A stretch of 64,000 bases of DNA from Bradyrhizobium sp. CCGE-LA001. GTDB taxonomy: Bacteria > Pseudomonadota > Alphaproteobacteria > Rhizobiales > Xanthobacteraceae. This document shows, one piece after another, positions 7,872-16,726 of this stretch. Location: positions 744,001-808,000 of the forward strand of contig NZ_CP013949.1 in the NCBI RefSeq assembly GCF_000296215.2, written 5' to 3'. The notes below the pieces were generated by a model. It was not told the DNA's origin, searched no databases, and worked only from the letters and a program-made list of their open reading frames with translations. A program made the position numbers and the translations under genes. Position 1 is the first letter of the stretch, and every line of letters starts with the position of its first letter.

Positions 7872-9044
7872 CTAGCGGCCTCCCGCCAAAATGCTCTTCC
7901 CCACATCCTCATAATGTGAGTCCCGCGCTTGGATCTGCTGGGCGATGGCGTGCATGTCGCGAAACCGCCGCTCGAACGGGTTGCTGCGAAACACCGCGGT
8001 CGCGCCCGCCATATGATAGGCCGTGTCGACCACCCGCACCGATTGATGGATGGTCCAGGTCGTAGCCAGGCGCACCGCGCTGCGATGTGCCGCGCTGAAT
8101 TCGCCGGTAGCGCAGAGATCGCGCCACATCGCATGCGCGGTCGCATAGAGGTAGGCGCGGGCGGCGCGAAGGTCGCCCTCGGTGCGGCCGATCAGTCCCT
8201 GCACCGCCGCGTTGTCGCGCATCGCGCTGGTTGCCAGCGATTGGTGTTTTCCACGCGCCAGCGCGATCGCGGCGTCCAGCGTGGCACGCGCCACGCCCAG
8301 AGACACTGCGGCAAAGCCGAGGGAGAAGGTCGCGCCGGTGCCGATCCTGTAGAGCGGCCCCGTCTCGCGCAGTGCCGATGTCACGTCACGAAATGCCGTG
8401 AAGCGCTCGGGGACGAAGAGATTGTGCACCTCGTAACTATCCGTGCCGGTGCCGGCGAGCCCGATCGCCTGCCAGACGTCGTGCAATGTCGCGCTCGCGA
8501 CTGGAAACAGGATGGTGCGCACCTCCGGCGACCCGTCGGCATTCTTCCGTGGCGCGCCGTCCGCCCCGATGATCCGCACATGCGCCCCGAGCCAGCTCGC
8601 CTGCCGCGATCCCGAGGCAAAATCCCAGCGCGCCGTGACGCGATAACCGCCTGCGACCGCGTGCGCCTCATGCGCGATCGCGCCCCAAGAAAGAATGCCG
8701 GGCGGCGTGTTGAAGATCTCCCGGGCCGTGTCGGGATCGAGCGAAGCCGCGATCATCGCGCAGACGCTGCACTGGCCGAGGCACCATGCCGTGGACGCAT
8801 CCGCCTTCGCGATCTCCTCCAGCATGTGCATGAAGACTTCAATGGGGGCTTCAGCGCCGCCGAGCCTCTGCGGGAGGAGGGCGCGATAGAGCCCGTTCAC
8901 GATCAGCGCATCGACGACATCAGGCGTCAGCCGCCGCGTCCGCTCGATCTCGTCGGCCTCGCGCGCGATCAGCGGCGCGATGGCGCGTGCGCGTTCGGCG
9001 AGATCAGATCCGGAAGGCTCGATCATCTGCGGTCCCTCGCTCAT
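7872..9044 (-). CDS. Acyl-CoA dehydrogenase-like flavoprotein (flavin-dependent monooxygenase group)
   Basis: About 390 residues with the acyl-CoA dehydrogenase fold: an N-terminal helical domain (ERARAIAPLIAREADEIERT), a middle domain with GYRVTARWDFASGSRQASWL, and a C-terminal helical bundle with the segment YHMAGATAVFRSNPFERRFR. This last motif and the lack of a clear acyl-CoA dehydrogenase glutamate base point to the HsaA/DszC-like oxygenase branch, which uses reduced flavin from a partner. No reductase gene is adjacent, so the substrate is unknown. ATG 9044 is given; ATG 9026 is at least as likely because GAGGGA lies 5-10 bases before it. Confidence 0.8.
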   Translation of the reverse strand: MSEGPQMIEPSGSDLAERARAIAPLIAREADEIERTRRLTPDVVDALIVNGLYRALLPQRLGGAEAPIEVFMHMLEEIAKADASTAWCLGQCSVCAMIAASLDPDTAREIFNTPPGILSWGAIAHEAHAVAGGYRVTARWDFASGSRQASWLGAHVRIIGADGAPRKNADGSPEVRTILFPVASATLHDVWQAIGLAGTGTDSYEVHNLFVPERFTAFRDVTSALRETGPLYRIGTGATFSLGFAAVSLGVARATLDAAIALARGKHQSLATSAMRDNAAVQGLIGRTEGDLRAARAYLYATAHAMWRDLCATGEFSAAHRSAVRLATTWTIHQSVRVVDTAYHMAGATAVFRSNPFERRFRDMHAIAQQIQARDSHYEDVGKSILAGGR

Positions 9045-9122
9045 TCTATCGTGAGCAGTGAGAGACGCGATGGTGGTCCATCCTCCGATCGAGAGCAACA
9101 CGAAATGCCGCTCGGCGCAGTC

Positions 9123-10718
9123 TCAGACCCGCACACGCCACAATGTGAACGCGAGCAGGAGATAGGCGGCACAGGTCCACAGCGATTGCCAGTTAGCCGG
9201 GCCTTCGTTGATTGCCACGTAAATGGCGGCCATGGAGAAAACTCCGGCAAATATCGATTCCGCCAGGGGGTGGATGTTCTTGCCGTTGGGATTGAGCAGC
9301 GTCGTTGCTGCAAAGGGAATGGCCGCCATGGTGAGAGGCGCAAAAGGAAAATCGATGAATCGCGGGTCGAACACGAGGCCGAGCGCGGTCGCGGTGCCGA
9401 TCACGACGATTACGATCCAGACCAGCCCGTACACGGTCGTCAGCGGAGAGTCTGTCCGGTAACCCTCAGGCCCCAGCAATTCCAGGAAACCGGGAGAGGG
9501 ACGCCCCGACATCAGGGCGATCGCGCCGAACACCGGCGAAGCCGTTGCCGCCGCCAGGAGTGAGCCCCACAACAGCCAAAGGCCCACGCCGTAACTTTCC
9601 TCGACCAGTCTTTGGGCTGTCACGCCAAGCAGGAGCCCGGCCGTGGTTGCGGATAGTCCGACGGCCATCCACGCGGCCAGTCCGGCATCGTCGGGCCTGC
9701 GCCGCCAGGTGAACCACGCCGCGCCGAACACCAGCATGGCCAGCGCCAGTCCGCAGCCCATCTGCAATCTCCACGACGGGAAATTGCTGATCGGAATGCC
9801 GGCCGGATATTTAAGAGTGCGCTGAACCGAGTCGAACAGGCCCCAGGATCCACCGACGGTGCCCTCGATTTCACGCTTCCACGACTCATCATAGGCCTCG
9901 AACACATTGACGCGAAACTTCTCGCGCCGCGCAAGGTCGAGGATCTCCGAGACAACCCGAGCTTGGTTGACGCGGGAGGGAAGCGCCACCTCGCGCATCC
10001 GTCCCTCGCTCGGCCAGCCGATTTCCCCGATCAGGATTTCCTTGCCCGGAAAGGCCGCTGCCACCCGGCGGCGAATCTCACCGACGTGAGCGGCGGCAAG
10101 CTCCGCGCGGACCGGCTCGTTCTCCCAATAGGGCAGGATGTGGATCGTGACGAAATCGACGGTGTCACGAAGTTCGCTATTGCTGAGCCAGAACTCCCAG
10201 ACATCGGCATAGGTGACGGGGACAGAGGCCTGTGTCTTGACCGCGCGAAGCGTGGCGATCAGGTCGGTGACTGTGATGTCCTTCCGCAGCAGCGTCTCGT
10301 TGCCGACCACGAGCGCGATGATGGTGTTGGGATATTCCCGGGAGAGGCGGATCGCGGTCGCTATCTGCAGCCGGTTCTTCGCCTGGTCCTTGTCGAGAAA
10401 GATACCCTGGATGACCTTCAGCCCCGCCTCGGCCGCAAGGCCGGGGATCTGGTCGAGGCCGAGATCGGTCGCATAGGTCCGGATGCAATCGGACACTTTC
10501 GCGAGCTGGGCGAGGTCTTCCGCGATCTGTTCTCGCGTCACCTGCGTCGTCGACAAAAGCGACGTCTGATGGCTGCGGAACGGGGCGTACGAAATGCATT
10601 GCAGCTTGTCGTTGGGATCGATCGGCGCGCGCACCAGATGGACAGGCGTCCCCAGCCAGATCCATACCGAGGCGATGACGCTCAGGGATATCAGCAGAAG
10701 CACGAGCGGCGTGCGCAT
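9123..10718 (-). CDS. GH17-domain membrane protein, NdvC-like beta-glucan synthesis/transglycosylation
   Basis: A 531-residue protein with an N-terminal membrane anchor (about 4-24), a periplasmic GH17 (beta-1,3-glucanase-like) domain (about 35-330) and about seven to eight membrane segments at the C-terminus (about 345-530). Both GH17 catalytic glutamates appear retained: E141 in VVGNETLLR and E232 in LIGEIGWPSEGR. This layout matches NdvC of Bradyrhizobium, required for beta-(1,6) linkages in cyclic beta-glucans that serve osmoadaptation and symbiosis. The usual partner ndvB is not in the window, so this may be a paralogue. ATG 10718 is chosen because the anchor starts directly there. Confidence 0.85.
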   Translation of the reverse strand: MRTPLVLLLISLSVIASVWIWLGTPVHLVRAPIDPNDKLQCISYAPFRSHQTSLLSTTQVTREQIAEDLAQLAKVSDCIRTYATDLGLDQIPGLAAEAGLKVIQGIFLDKDQAKNRLQIATAIRLSREYPNTIIALVVGNETLLRKDITVTDLIATLRAVKTQASVPVTYADVWEFWLSNSELRDTVDFVTIHILPYWENEPVRAELAAAHVGEIRRRVAAAFPGKEILIGEIGWPSEGRMREVALPSRVNQARVVSEILDLARREKFRVNVFEAYDESWKREIEGTVGGSWGLFDSVQRTLKYPAGIPISNFPSWRLQMGCGLALAMLVFGAAWFTWRRRPDDAGLAAWMAVGLSATTAGLLLGVTAQRLVEESYGVGLWLLWGSLLAAATASPVFGAIALMSGRPSPGFLELLGPEGYRTDSPLTTVYGLVWIVIVVIGTATALGLVFDPRFIDFPFAPLTMAAIPFAATTLLNPNGKNIHPLAESIFAGVFSMAAIYVAINEGPANWQSLWTCAAYLLLAFTLWRVRV

Positions 10719-11101
10719 TGGGACTTGTCTGGTCCCGGGTTGCATCGCCGGCCTGGACGGATTGAAGGCCCCTCTTGTCTGCCCACCATGCATGATTCCG
10801 GTCACTTTCCGCTTGCTGCAATCGGACGCAGGCCTTGCCCAGGCGTCCAAGCGTGCCGGCCTTGTGCCGACGTTTTGATGACGAGCAGGAAAACAAGCTA
10901 AGGCATGTTCCGGAGAAGCGCGAAGCAGTCTTCTAAAAAGATCGTGCGAAAACGAAAACCAAGAGCGCGATGTTGCCTCAATTCGATTTCATCGCACCCC
11001 GAAAGGATCCATCGGTCGCAACCCGGCCAATTCTAGCATCGATCGCGTCTCGACGATCGGGGCTTCGCGTCGCATTGCGATCCGCTGCGAAGGTTGCCCC
11101 G
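10719..11101. other. Intergenic region with rhizobial repeat
   Basis: About 380 bases between the GH17 gene and the MFS gene stop. It carries the promoter side of the GH17 gene and the repeat listed at 10896-10996; nothing else is recognisable. Confidence 0.5.
10896..10996. repeat. Copy of a dispersed rhizobial intergenic repeat (GCATGTTCCGG...GCGCGATG type)
   Basis: The block has the order GGCATGTTCCGGAGAAGCG, AAAAGATCGTGCG, AAGAGCGCGATG and TTCATCGCAC that I recall from a repeat family widespread between genes in Bradyrhizobium and related Rhizobiales. The copy is diverged. The identification is from memory of the family's word order, not from alignment. Confidence 0.5.
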
Positions 11102-12322
11102 TCACGCCACAGCGCGACCAAGATCGAGCGGTTGCCTGCGCTTCGTCGGAAAGCTCAGCGCTACCGCGACCGCCGCAAGCCCGATCGCAAAGGAGCCGAC
11201 ATGCAGCCATGTGTATTGCTGGAAGCTGTCGAACACGAGCCCGCCGGCCCACGGCCCGAGCGCCATGCCGAGGCTGGCAAAGGCTGAGACCGCACCGAAC
11301 ACGGTACCCATGATGCGCGCGCCGAAGAATTCGCGGACCAGCACCGCATAGAGCGGCATCACTCCGCCATAGGCGAGACCGAACACCACCGAGAGCGCGT
11401 AGAACTCGCCGAGCTGCGCGACCGCGAGATAGGTCGCGATGCACATCGCCTGTACGAGGAGGCCGCCGACCAGCACGCGCTTTGCACCGATGCGATCGGC
11501 CAGCGCGCCCAGCAGCAGGCGGCCGCCGAGGCCCGAGACGCCGGCGACACTATAAACCGTCACCGCCGTGAGCGGGGCGATGCCGCAGACCATCGCATAG
11601 GACACCATGTGGAAGATCGGGCCGGAATGCGCGGCGCAACAGGCGAAATGCGCCGCTGCGAGCGCGATGAATTGCGGCGTGCGCAGTGCCTGCGCCGCGG
11701 TCAGCTCGACCTCGAGCGAGGCGTTCGCGGTGGACGGGCCGGCAGTTGCCGGCGCCGGACGCACCAGGAAACAGGCGGGGATCAGCAGCGCCCATGACAC
11801 GATGCCGATCACCAGCATCGCGGTGCGCCAGTCATAGGCCGTAATCAGCCAGCTGGCGGTCGGTGCGACCGTCACCGGCGAGACGCCCATCCCGGCCGAG
11901 ACCAGCGCCACCGCAAGGCTGCGGTTCTTCTCGATCCAGGCGCTCGCGAGCGCCATCATCGGGGCGTAGAAGCTGCCGGCGGCGATGCCGATCAGCACGC
12001 CGAAGCAAAGCTGGAATTGCCACAGGGTTGCGGCCTGGCTGGCGGTGACCAGACCAAGCCCCAGCAGCAAGCTTCCCGCGAGCACCACGATGCGCGTGCC
12101 GAAACGGTCCGACAGTGCGCCCCAGAGGAACGCGGCCACGCCCATGCAGAGGAAATCCAGCGTCGCCGCGGCGGACACGCCGGCGCGCGACCAGCCCATC
12201 GCTTCCGAGATCGGCTGCAGGAACACCGCAAGGGACAGCATCGTGCCGAACCCGACACAGGTCATCAGCGCGCCCGCGGCGACAACAACCCAGCCATAGT
12301 CGAAGCCTGACGGCTTGCTCAT
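11102..12322 (-). CDS. Major facilitator superfamily transporter
   Basis: A 406-residue inner-membrane protein with twelve hydrophobic segments. The loop after helix 2 reads GALSDRFGTRIVV, the MFS motif A, repeated in the second half as GALADRIGAKRVL. It resembles the oxalate/formate antiporter-like and monocarboxylate-type MFS proteins of soil bacteria. Nothing nearby defines the substrate. ATG 12322 (MSKPSGFDYGWVVV) is the family-like start; the frame extends upstream without coding character. It is divergent from the serine hydrolase gene. Confidence 0.9.
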   Translation of the reverse strand: MSKPSGFDYGWVVVAAGALMTCVGFGTMLSLAVFLQPISEAMGWSRAGVSAAATLDFLCMGVAAFLWGALSDRFGTRIVVLAGSLLLGLGLVTASQAATLWQFQLCFGVLIGIAAGSFYAPMMALASAWIEKNRSLAVALVSAGMGVSPVTVAPTASWLITAYDWRTAMLVIGIVSWALLIPACFLVRPAPATAGPSTANASLEVELTAAQALRTPQFIALAAAHFACCAAHSGPIFHMVSYAMVCGIAPLTAVTVYSVAGVSGLGGRLLLGALADRIGAKRVLVGGLLVQAMCIATYLAVAQLGEFYALSVVFGLAYGGVMPLYAVLVREFFGARIMGTVFGAVSAFASLGMALGPWAGGLVFDSFQQYTWLHVGSFAIGLAAVAVALSFPTKRRQPLDLGRAVA

Positions 12323-12378
12323 GCGTTTCCTCGCGCTTTTGGTTTTGTTGATGCTGCGCAGCAGAGATGGTGGCCTAA
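12321..12378 (+). repeat. First copy of a ~58-bp direct repeat
   Basis: Bases from ATGCGTTTCCTCGCGCTTTT through TTTTGTTGATGCTGCGCAGC match 14437-14495 at roughly 85% in the same orientation. This copy overlaps the first bases of the MFS gene start codon region. It is not explained by any protein. Confidence 0.6.
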
Positions 12379-12484
12379 CTTCTGCGAGAGGGCAAGGCGG
12401 ACTGCAACGGGACGCTGACATTGCCTGCCCGCGGTGATAGCATGCCTTCGGTCCCCGCCCTGCGAGGTTGTTCTCATGCGCGCA

Positions 12485-12500
12485 CACACAGCAATGTGTG
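12485..12500. promoter_or_regulatory. Short hairpin before the serine hydrolase ribosome binding site
   Basis: CACACA (12485-12490) and TGTGTG (12495-12500) are a perfect 6-4-6 inverted repeat, followed directly by AGGAGG (about 12501-12506). If transcribed it could influence access to the ribosome binding site. Confidence 0.3.
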
Positions 12501-12514
12501 AGGAGGCAAAGTCA

Positions 12515-13816
12515 ATGAAGTGGGACGCGCTCTGCAGGCCGCTCAATCGCCGCAGCCTTTTGCTTCCCGTCATTTTCGCCGCCGCGGTCTCGGCATCCCT
12601 GGCCTACGCACAGGACGGCCAAAGCTCATCGCGCGAGCCGGGCCCGGTCTTTTCGGAGAGTGGCCCCGATGCCGAACTCTACGGCGCGGCTGAGGGCTAT
12701 CCGGTCGGCACGCGGGGCACGGCCACCCAGCTCGACAAGCTCGTCGGGGTCTACAGCCATTTCGGCGACATCTACCCCTCGCGCACGGTTCGCCGCGCGG
12801 CGGCGCCCTGGCAGTTCAAGCGCGCACCAGAGCCATCGATCGCCTACAGCTTCAACAACGAACGGCTGAGCATCGCGGACTATCTCAAGCGCAACCCGGT
12901 GACGGGGCTCCTGATCGCCAGGGACGACACCATCCTGTACGAGCACTATCAATATGCGCGGACCGACCGCGACCGCTTTCTCTCGCAATCCATGGCGAAG
13001 ACGCTGGTGGCCATGCTGGTCGGGATCGCGGTCTCGGAAGGGCAGATCAAGTCGATCGACGATGCCGTCTCGACCTACGTCCCCGGCCTTGCAGGAAGGG
13101 AGTATGGAAGCACATCCATCCGCGCCTTGCTGAACATGTCCTCGGGCGTTGAATTCTCGGAAGTCTATGACGGGAAGGACGATATCGCCCGGCTCGGGCG
13201 GGCGCTGTTCGGTGGTGAGCCGAAAGACCCCGCGGCCATCGTCGCGCAATTCAACAACAGAACCGCACCGCCGGGGACCAGGTGGCACTATGCAAGCGTC
13301 GAAACCGAGATACTCGGCCTGGTGCTGCGCTCGGCCACGGCCATTCCACTTGCCGACTATCTCCACGACCGGATCTGGGGCGCGATCGGCACCGAGGCGG
13401 ATGCGTCGTGGGCGATTGACGGCAGCGGGCAAGAGATTGCCTTTTGCTGCTTCAACGCAACCTTGCGCGACTATGCGCGCCTGGCCCGCTTGCTCGCAAA
13501 CGACGGCGTCTGGGAAGGCCGTCAGTTAATCCCCCGGCAATGGCTGTTGGATGCCACCACCGTCAGGCCGGCCGATGGTCATCTTGCTCCGCGCGTCGCC
13601 ACACCCTATTTCGGTTACGGCTATCAGGTGTGGATCCTTCCGGGCGAGCAGCGCAGATTTGCCCTGCTCGGCATTCGCGGTCAGGTCATCCTGGTCGATC
13701 CGGCCTCCAAGCTCGTCATGGTGCACACCGCCGTGCGCCAAAAGCCGTTTGAGCCGGGAAGCCTGAGGGAGCCGCTCGCATTGTGGTCCGCCGTGATTCA
13801 ACAACTCGGGCAATGA
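12515..13816 (+). CDS. Exported serine hydrolase (class C beta-lactamase / penicillin-binding fold)
   Basis: A 433-residue protein with a signal peptide (hydrophobic stretch about 13-32, cleavage near YAQ). The catalytic SxxK motif is S159-M-A-K162, and the second motif is Tyr259-Ala-Ser261 in HYASVETEI, as in the beta-lactamase class C/esterase family. These proteins act in the periplasm on esters, amides or peptidoglycan-related peptides; the substrate cannot be read here. ATG 12515 is chosen because GAGGAGG lies 7-8 bases upstream and the signal peptide follows; earlier ATG codons at 12476 and 12494 are possible. Divergent from the MFS gene. Confidence 0.9.
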   Translation: MKWDALCRPLNRRSLLLPVIFAAAVSASLAYAQDGQSSSREPGPVFSESGPDAELYGAAEGYPVGTRGTATQLDKLVGVYSHFGDIYPSRTVRRAAAPWQFKRAPEPSIAYSFNNERLSIADYLKRNPVTGLLIARDDTILYEHYQYARTDRDRFLSQSMAKTLVAMLVGIAVSEGQIKSIDDAVSTYVPGLAGREYGSTSIRALLNMSSGVEFSEVYDGKDDIARLGRALFGGEPKDPAAIVAQFNNRTAPPGTRWHYASVETEILGLVLRSATAIPLADYLHDRIWGAIGTEADASWAIDGSGQEIAFCCFNATLRDYARLARLLANDGVWEGRQLIPRQWLLDATTVRPADGHLAPRVATPYFGYGYQVWILPGEQRRFALLGIRGQVILVDPASKLVMVHTAVRQKPFEPGSLREPLALWSAVIQQLGQ

Positions 13817-13979
13817 CGACCTGACGGCGGCTTGATTCACAGATATTCATGACGACCATGTCGGCGCGGACGGAGTTCGATCGTCCTTGGCTTACAATCC
13901 CGGAACCGCCGCGGATGGCCCGGCACACGGGAAGCAATCTCGTCGCCTCGACCGCAAGAATTGAACTGGAGCAATGCCC

Positions 13980-14393
13980 ATGAGGATCACCGTCGAAACC
14001 AGCGTCGCAGCCCCCATCGATCGGGTCTGGCAGGCCTATACGACGCCTGCCGACATCGTGACGTGGAATGCGGCGTCCGACGACTGGCATACGACCAAGG
14101 CGACGGTCGACCTGCGGGAAGGCGGCGCCTTCTCGTCGCGGATGGAAGCCAAGGACGGCAGCATGGGCTTCGACTTCGCCGGCACCTACACCAAGATCAT
14201 CGAACACAAGCGGATCGAATACGCGTTCGGCGATCGAAAAGCCGAGGTCGAGTTCGTGCCCAGCGCGAATGGCGTCGTCGTCCGCGTCGCCTTCGATGGC
14301 GAAACGACGCACTCGGTGGAGCAGCAGCAAGCCGGCTGGCAGGCGATCCTCGACAATTTCGCGCGCTACGTCGAGACGAAGCAGAAGCCCTGA
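13980..14393 (+). CDS. SRPBCC-fold protein (AHSA1 / activator of Hsp90 family-like)
   Basis: A 137-residue cytoplasmic protein. It begins with the beta strand and helix typical of the START/Bet v1 fold (ITVETSVAAPIDRVWQAYTT) and ends in a long helix (GWQAILDNFARYVE) after a segment THSVEQQQAG, the usual AHSA1 pattern. Members bind hydrophobic ligands or act in stress responses; there is no catalytic motif to define a reaction. ATG 13980 has GGAG 9 bases upstream and is preferred over ATG 13974. A strong terminator follows. Confidence 0.88.
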   Translation: MRITVETSVAAPIDRVWQAYTTPADIVTWNAASDDWHTTKATVDLREGGAFSSRMEAKDGSMGFDFAGTYTKIIEHKRIEYAFGDRKAEVEFVPSANGVVVRVAFDGETTHSVEQQQAGWQAILDNFARYVETKQKP

Positions 14394-14399
14394 TCGATC

Positions 14400-14433
14400 A
14401 GGGATCGGGCGTGCTGACTCACGCCCGATCCCT
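14400..14433 (+). terminator. Perfect 14-bp stem terminator
   Basis: AGGGATCGGGCGTG and CACGCCCGATCCCT form a perfect stem around CTGACT, 6 bases after the SRPBCC stop. T-rich bases (14454-14462) follow some 20 bases later, so it may be a factor-independent terminator or an mRNA 3' stabiliser. Confidence 0.75.
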
Positions 14434-14435
14434 TT

Positions 14436-14495
14436 CATGCGTTTCTTCGCGCTTTTTGTTTTGTTGATGGTGCGCATCAGGGATGATGGCTTACC
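14436..14495 (+). repeat. Second copy of the ~58-bp direct repeat
   Basis: Matches 12321-12378 at about 85% (ATGCGTTTCTTCGCGCTTTT, then TTTTGTTGATGGTGCGCATC). It follows the terminator directly, so in this copy the T-rich part could support termination. Confidence 0.6.
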
Positions 14496-14537
14496 GGACG
14501 AGGGCAATGGCGGTCGATCGCGGGCAAATCCTGCACG

Positions 14538-15506
14538 CTATTCAATCACTTCGTCGGCGCGGGCGACGACGGTTGCAGGCAGGTCGAGGCCCAGGGCCTT
14601 GGCGATGCGGAGATTGATCCTGAGGTCGAACTTGGTGGGTCGTTCGAAAGGCAGATCGCCCGGCTTTGCGCCCCGTAGAACGCGATCAACCTGCGCAATC
14701 AAGCGGCGCCCTGCGTCTGCAAAGTCAGGGCCGAACGACATGAAAGCGCCGTTCGCGACCCAGTCCGGTGAAGCAAAGATCGCAGGCTTCTTGCTCAGAT
14801 TCACCAGCCTGACGACTTCGCCCAGGTGGGCGCTGAGCACGACGTCAGGAACGAAAACAAGACCGTCAAATCGGGCGAGGTTGTCCGGGCTCAGGATTGT
14901 CCCGATGCTGGCGGGATCATCGATGTTGATTGCTTCGACCTCGAAGCCGAGCTTGCGGCCGGCCTCCAGGACCGGCGTGAGACTCTGTGCACCGCTCGAC
15001 ACCTTTGTCGTGACAGTCCCGAGGCGGACGGCCTGGGGCAGGATCTCCCGCATGAGCTCGACCCGCTTTACAGTGGTTTCCTCCGAGAAAACCGCGATGC
15101 CGGTCACGTTGCGGCCTGGGCGGGCGAGGCTGTCGGCCAATCCGGACGCGACAGGGTCGACGGCAGCAAGGGTGACGATCGGAATGGTCCGCGTTGCCTT
15201 GTAGGCCGCGAGGGCGGCGGGTGTGCTGATGGCGATGATCACGTCAACCCGTCCATCCCGCACGATCTCCTGCGCGAGCGCCGGTAGCGCGTCGGCATCT
15301 CCGGCCGCGTGACGAAACTCGAGTCGAATCCGCCCCTCAACATAACCAAGCTCAGCAAGCAGCCTCTTGGTTCCAGCGATCTGCGCGGGGATTTCGACCG
15401 GTCCCAACTGGACGACGCGCGGCGTTGCGGAGGACTGCTGGGTGCGTGCGATGAGCGGCCAGCCGATTGCGCCCGCCACCAGCCCGATGAATGCGCGCCG
15501 TCTCAT
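14538..15506 (-). CDS. ABC transporter substrate-binding protein (ABC_sub_bind / TrpX-like)
   Basis: A 322-residue exported protein with an N-terminus MRRRAFIGLVAGAIGWPLIA that looks like a signal peptide, RRR-x-F possibly Tat type. The body has the type-1 periplasmic fold pattern of the ABC_sub_bind family: VDVIIAISTPAALAAYKAT, IPIVTLAAVDPVASGLADSL, and ARPGRNVTGIA. These proteins are abundant in Bradyrhizobium, frequently as orphans. No permease or ATPase gene is adjacent, so the ligand and the partner transporter are unknown. Confidence 0.88.
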   Translation of the reverse strand: MRRRAFIGLVAGAIGWPLIARTQQSSATPRVVQLGPVEIPAQIAGTKRLLAELGYVEGRIRLEFRHAAGDADALPALAQEIVRDGRVDVIIAISTPAALAAYKATRTIPIVTLAAVDPVASGLADSLARPGRNVTGIAVFSEETTVKRVELMREILPQAVRLGTVTTKVSSGAQSLTPVLEAGRKLGFEVEAINIDDPASIGTILSPDNLARFDGLVFVPDVVLSAHLGEVVRLVNLSKKPAIFASPDWVANGAFMSFGPDFADAGRRLIAQVDRVLRGAKPGDLPFERPTKFDLRINLRIAKALGLDLPATVVARADEVIE

Positions 15507-15763
15507 CTGACCTCGCTCGAAACTGCCGTGCGATGGTCAGACTATAGCACGTGCTCCTAAGCCATCCGACGTAGATCACGGGCCAGATACCGAGCGAGCC
15601 GTCGTCGGCAGCACGCCTGGATCAGAGACTTGGCGGCGGGCAAGTCCTCGATCTTTATCGTGCCTCTGCCGGGGGGCGGCGCGGGGGAGTGCTTTGAACC
15701 AGACCGTCTTCGAGATGCACCAACGTCGCGTATGTCGGTGAGACCGCGACGAAGGAACGCGTG

Positions 15764-16726
15764 ATGAAGGCCCTGAAAGCATCGATTTGCGTCGCGGTCA
15801 CCGCGCTCGCCTTGAGCTTTTCGCTCGGCGCGCCGTCCCATGCCGCACATGACGAGGCAGATGCCCTCATGCTGCAGATGAAGCAGCTTTATCGGGCCGG
15901 CAAATATACCGAAGCGCTGCCATTGGCTCAGAAATCGCTGGTGCTGCGCGAGAAGGAGTTCGGCCCTGATGATGCGGCCCTCGCGATGCCGCTGAACGAC
16001 CTCGGCACGATCCACTACAATCTCGGCCAATACGCGGTGGCCGAGCCGCTCTACAAGCGCGCGCTGGCGATCCGGGAGCGGACGCTCGGTTCGAACCATC
16101 CGGAAGTCGCCATGGTGCTGAACAATCTGGGCGATCTCTATCGCGCGGAAGAGCGTCACGCAGAAGCGGAGCCGCTCCTCAAGCGCTCGATCGCCATCAG
16201 CGAGAAGACGGTCGGCCCCAATGATGCGTCGATCGTGATGGCGTTGAGCAACCTCGGCGCGGTCTACAGCCATCAGGGCCGGTACGATCAGGCCATACCG
16301 CTATTCAAGCGAGGCCTTGCCGTGCTGCAGAAGGCGCTCGGTCCCGACGATCCCGAAGCCACGGTGTTGATGAACAATTTGGCCGACGCCTATATCAATC
16401 GCCATCGCTATGCCGATGCCGAGCGCCTGCTGAGGCGGTCGATGGCGGTGACCGAGAAGGCGTTCGGCCCGGATCATCCCGACATCGCGCAGGCACAGAA
16501 CAATCTGGCTGCGCTCTACGGGCGTCAGGGCCGTAACGCGGAGGCCGAGCGGCTGTTCAAGCGGTCGGCGGCCACTTTCGAGAAAACCCTCGGCCCCAAC
16601 CATCCGGATCTCGCCGGCGTTCTGGAAAACCTCGCCGGTCTCTACAAGTATCAAGGCCGCTATGCCGATGCCGAGCAGGTCCTGAAACGGTCGATGGCCA
16701 TTCGGGGGAAGACCAGTCGGATCTGA
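15764..16726 (+). CDS. Exported tetratricopeptide protein with near-perfect 42-residue repeats
   Basis: A 320-residue protein with a signal peptide (about 1-28) and then six full and one partial 42-residue repeats of the kinesin-light-chain/nephrocystin TPR type. Each unit runs like YAVAEPLYKRALAIRERTLG, followed by a His/Asp-Pro step and NNLGDLY. No catalytic domain is present. The protein ends abruptly in the seventh repeat (KRSMAIRGKTSRI), just after a G-run, which suggests loss of a C-terminal part. ATG 15764 overlaps a GTG at 15761; GAAGGAA lies 7-13 bases upstream. Probably periplasmic, a scaffold for protein contacts. Its repeats resemble those of the TPR-CHAT protein at 25723. Confidence 0.88.
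   Translation: MKALKASICVAVTALALSFSLGAPSHAAHDEADALMLQMKQLYRAGKYTEALPLAQKSLVLREKEFGPDDAALAMPLNDLGTIHYNLGQYAVAEPLYKRALAIRERTLGSNHPEVAMVLNNLGDLYRAEERHAEAEPLLKRSIAISEKTVGPNDASIVMALSNLGAVYSHQGRYDQAIPLFKRGLAVLQKALGPDDPEATVLMNNLADAYINRHRYADAERLLRRSMAVTEKAFGPDHPDIAQAQNNLAALYGRQGRNAEAERLFKRSAATFEKTLGPNHPDLAGVLENLAGLYKYQGRYADAEQVLKRSMAIRGKTSRI

Noticed and set aside
15890..16720. Regular 126-base period resembling an array
   Set aside because: It is coding DNA for 42-residue TPR units, not a CRISPR array; no short identical repeats with variable spacers exist anywhere in the window.
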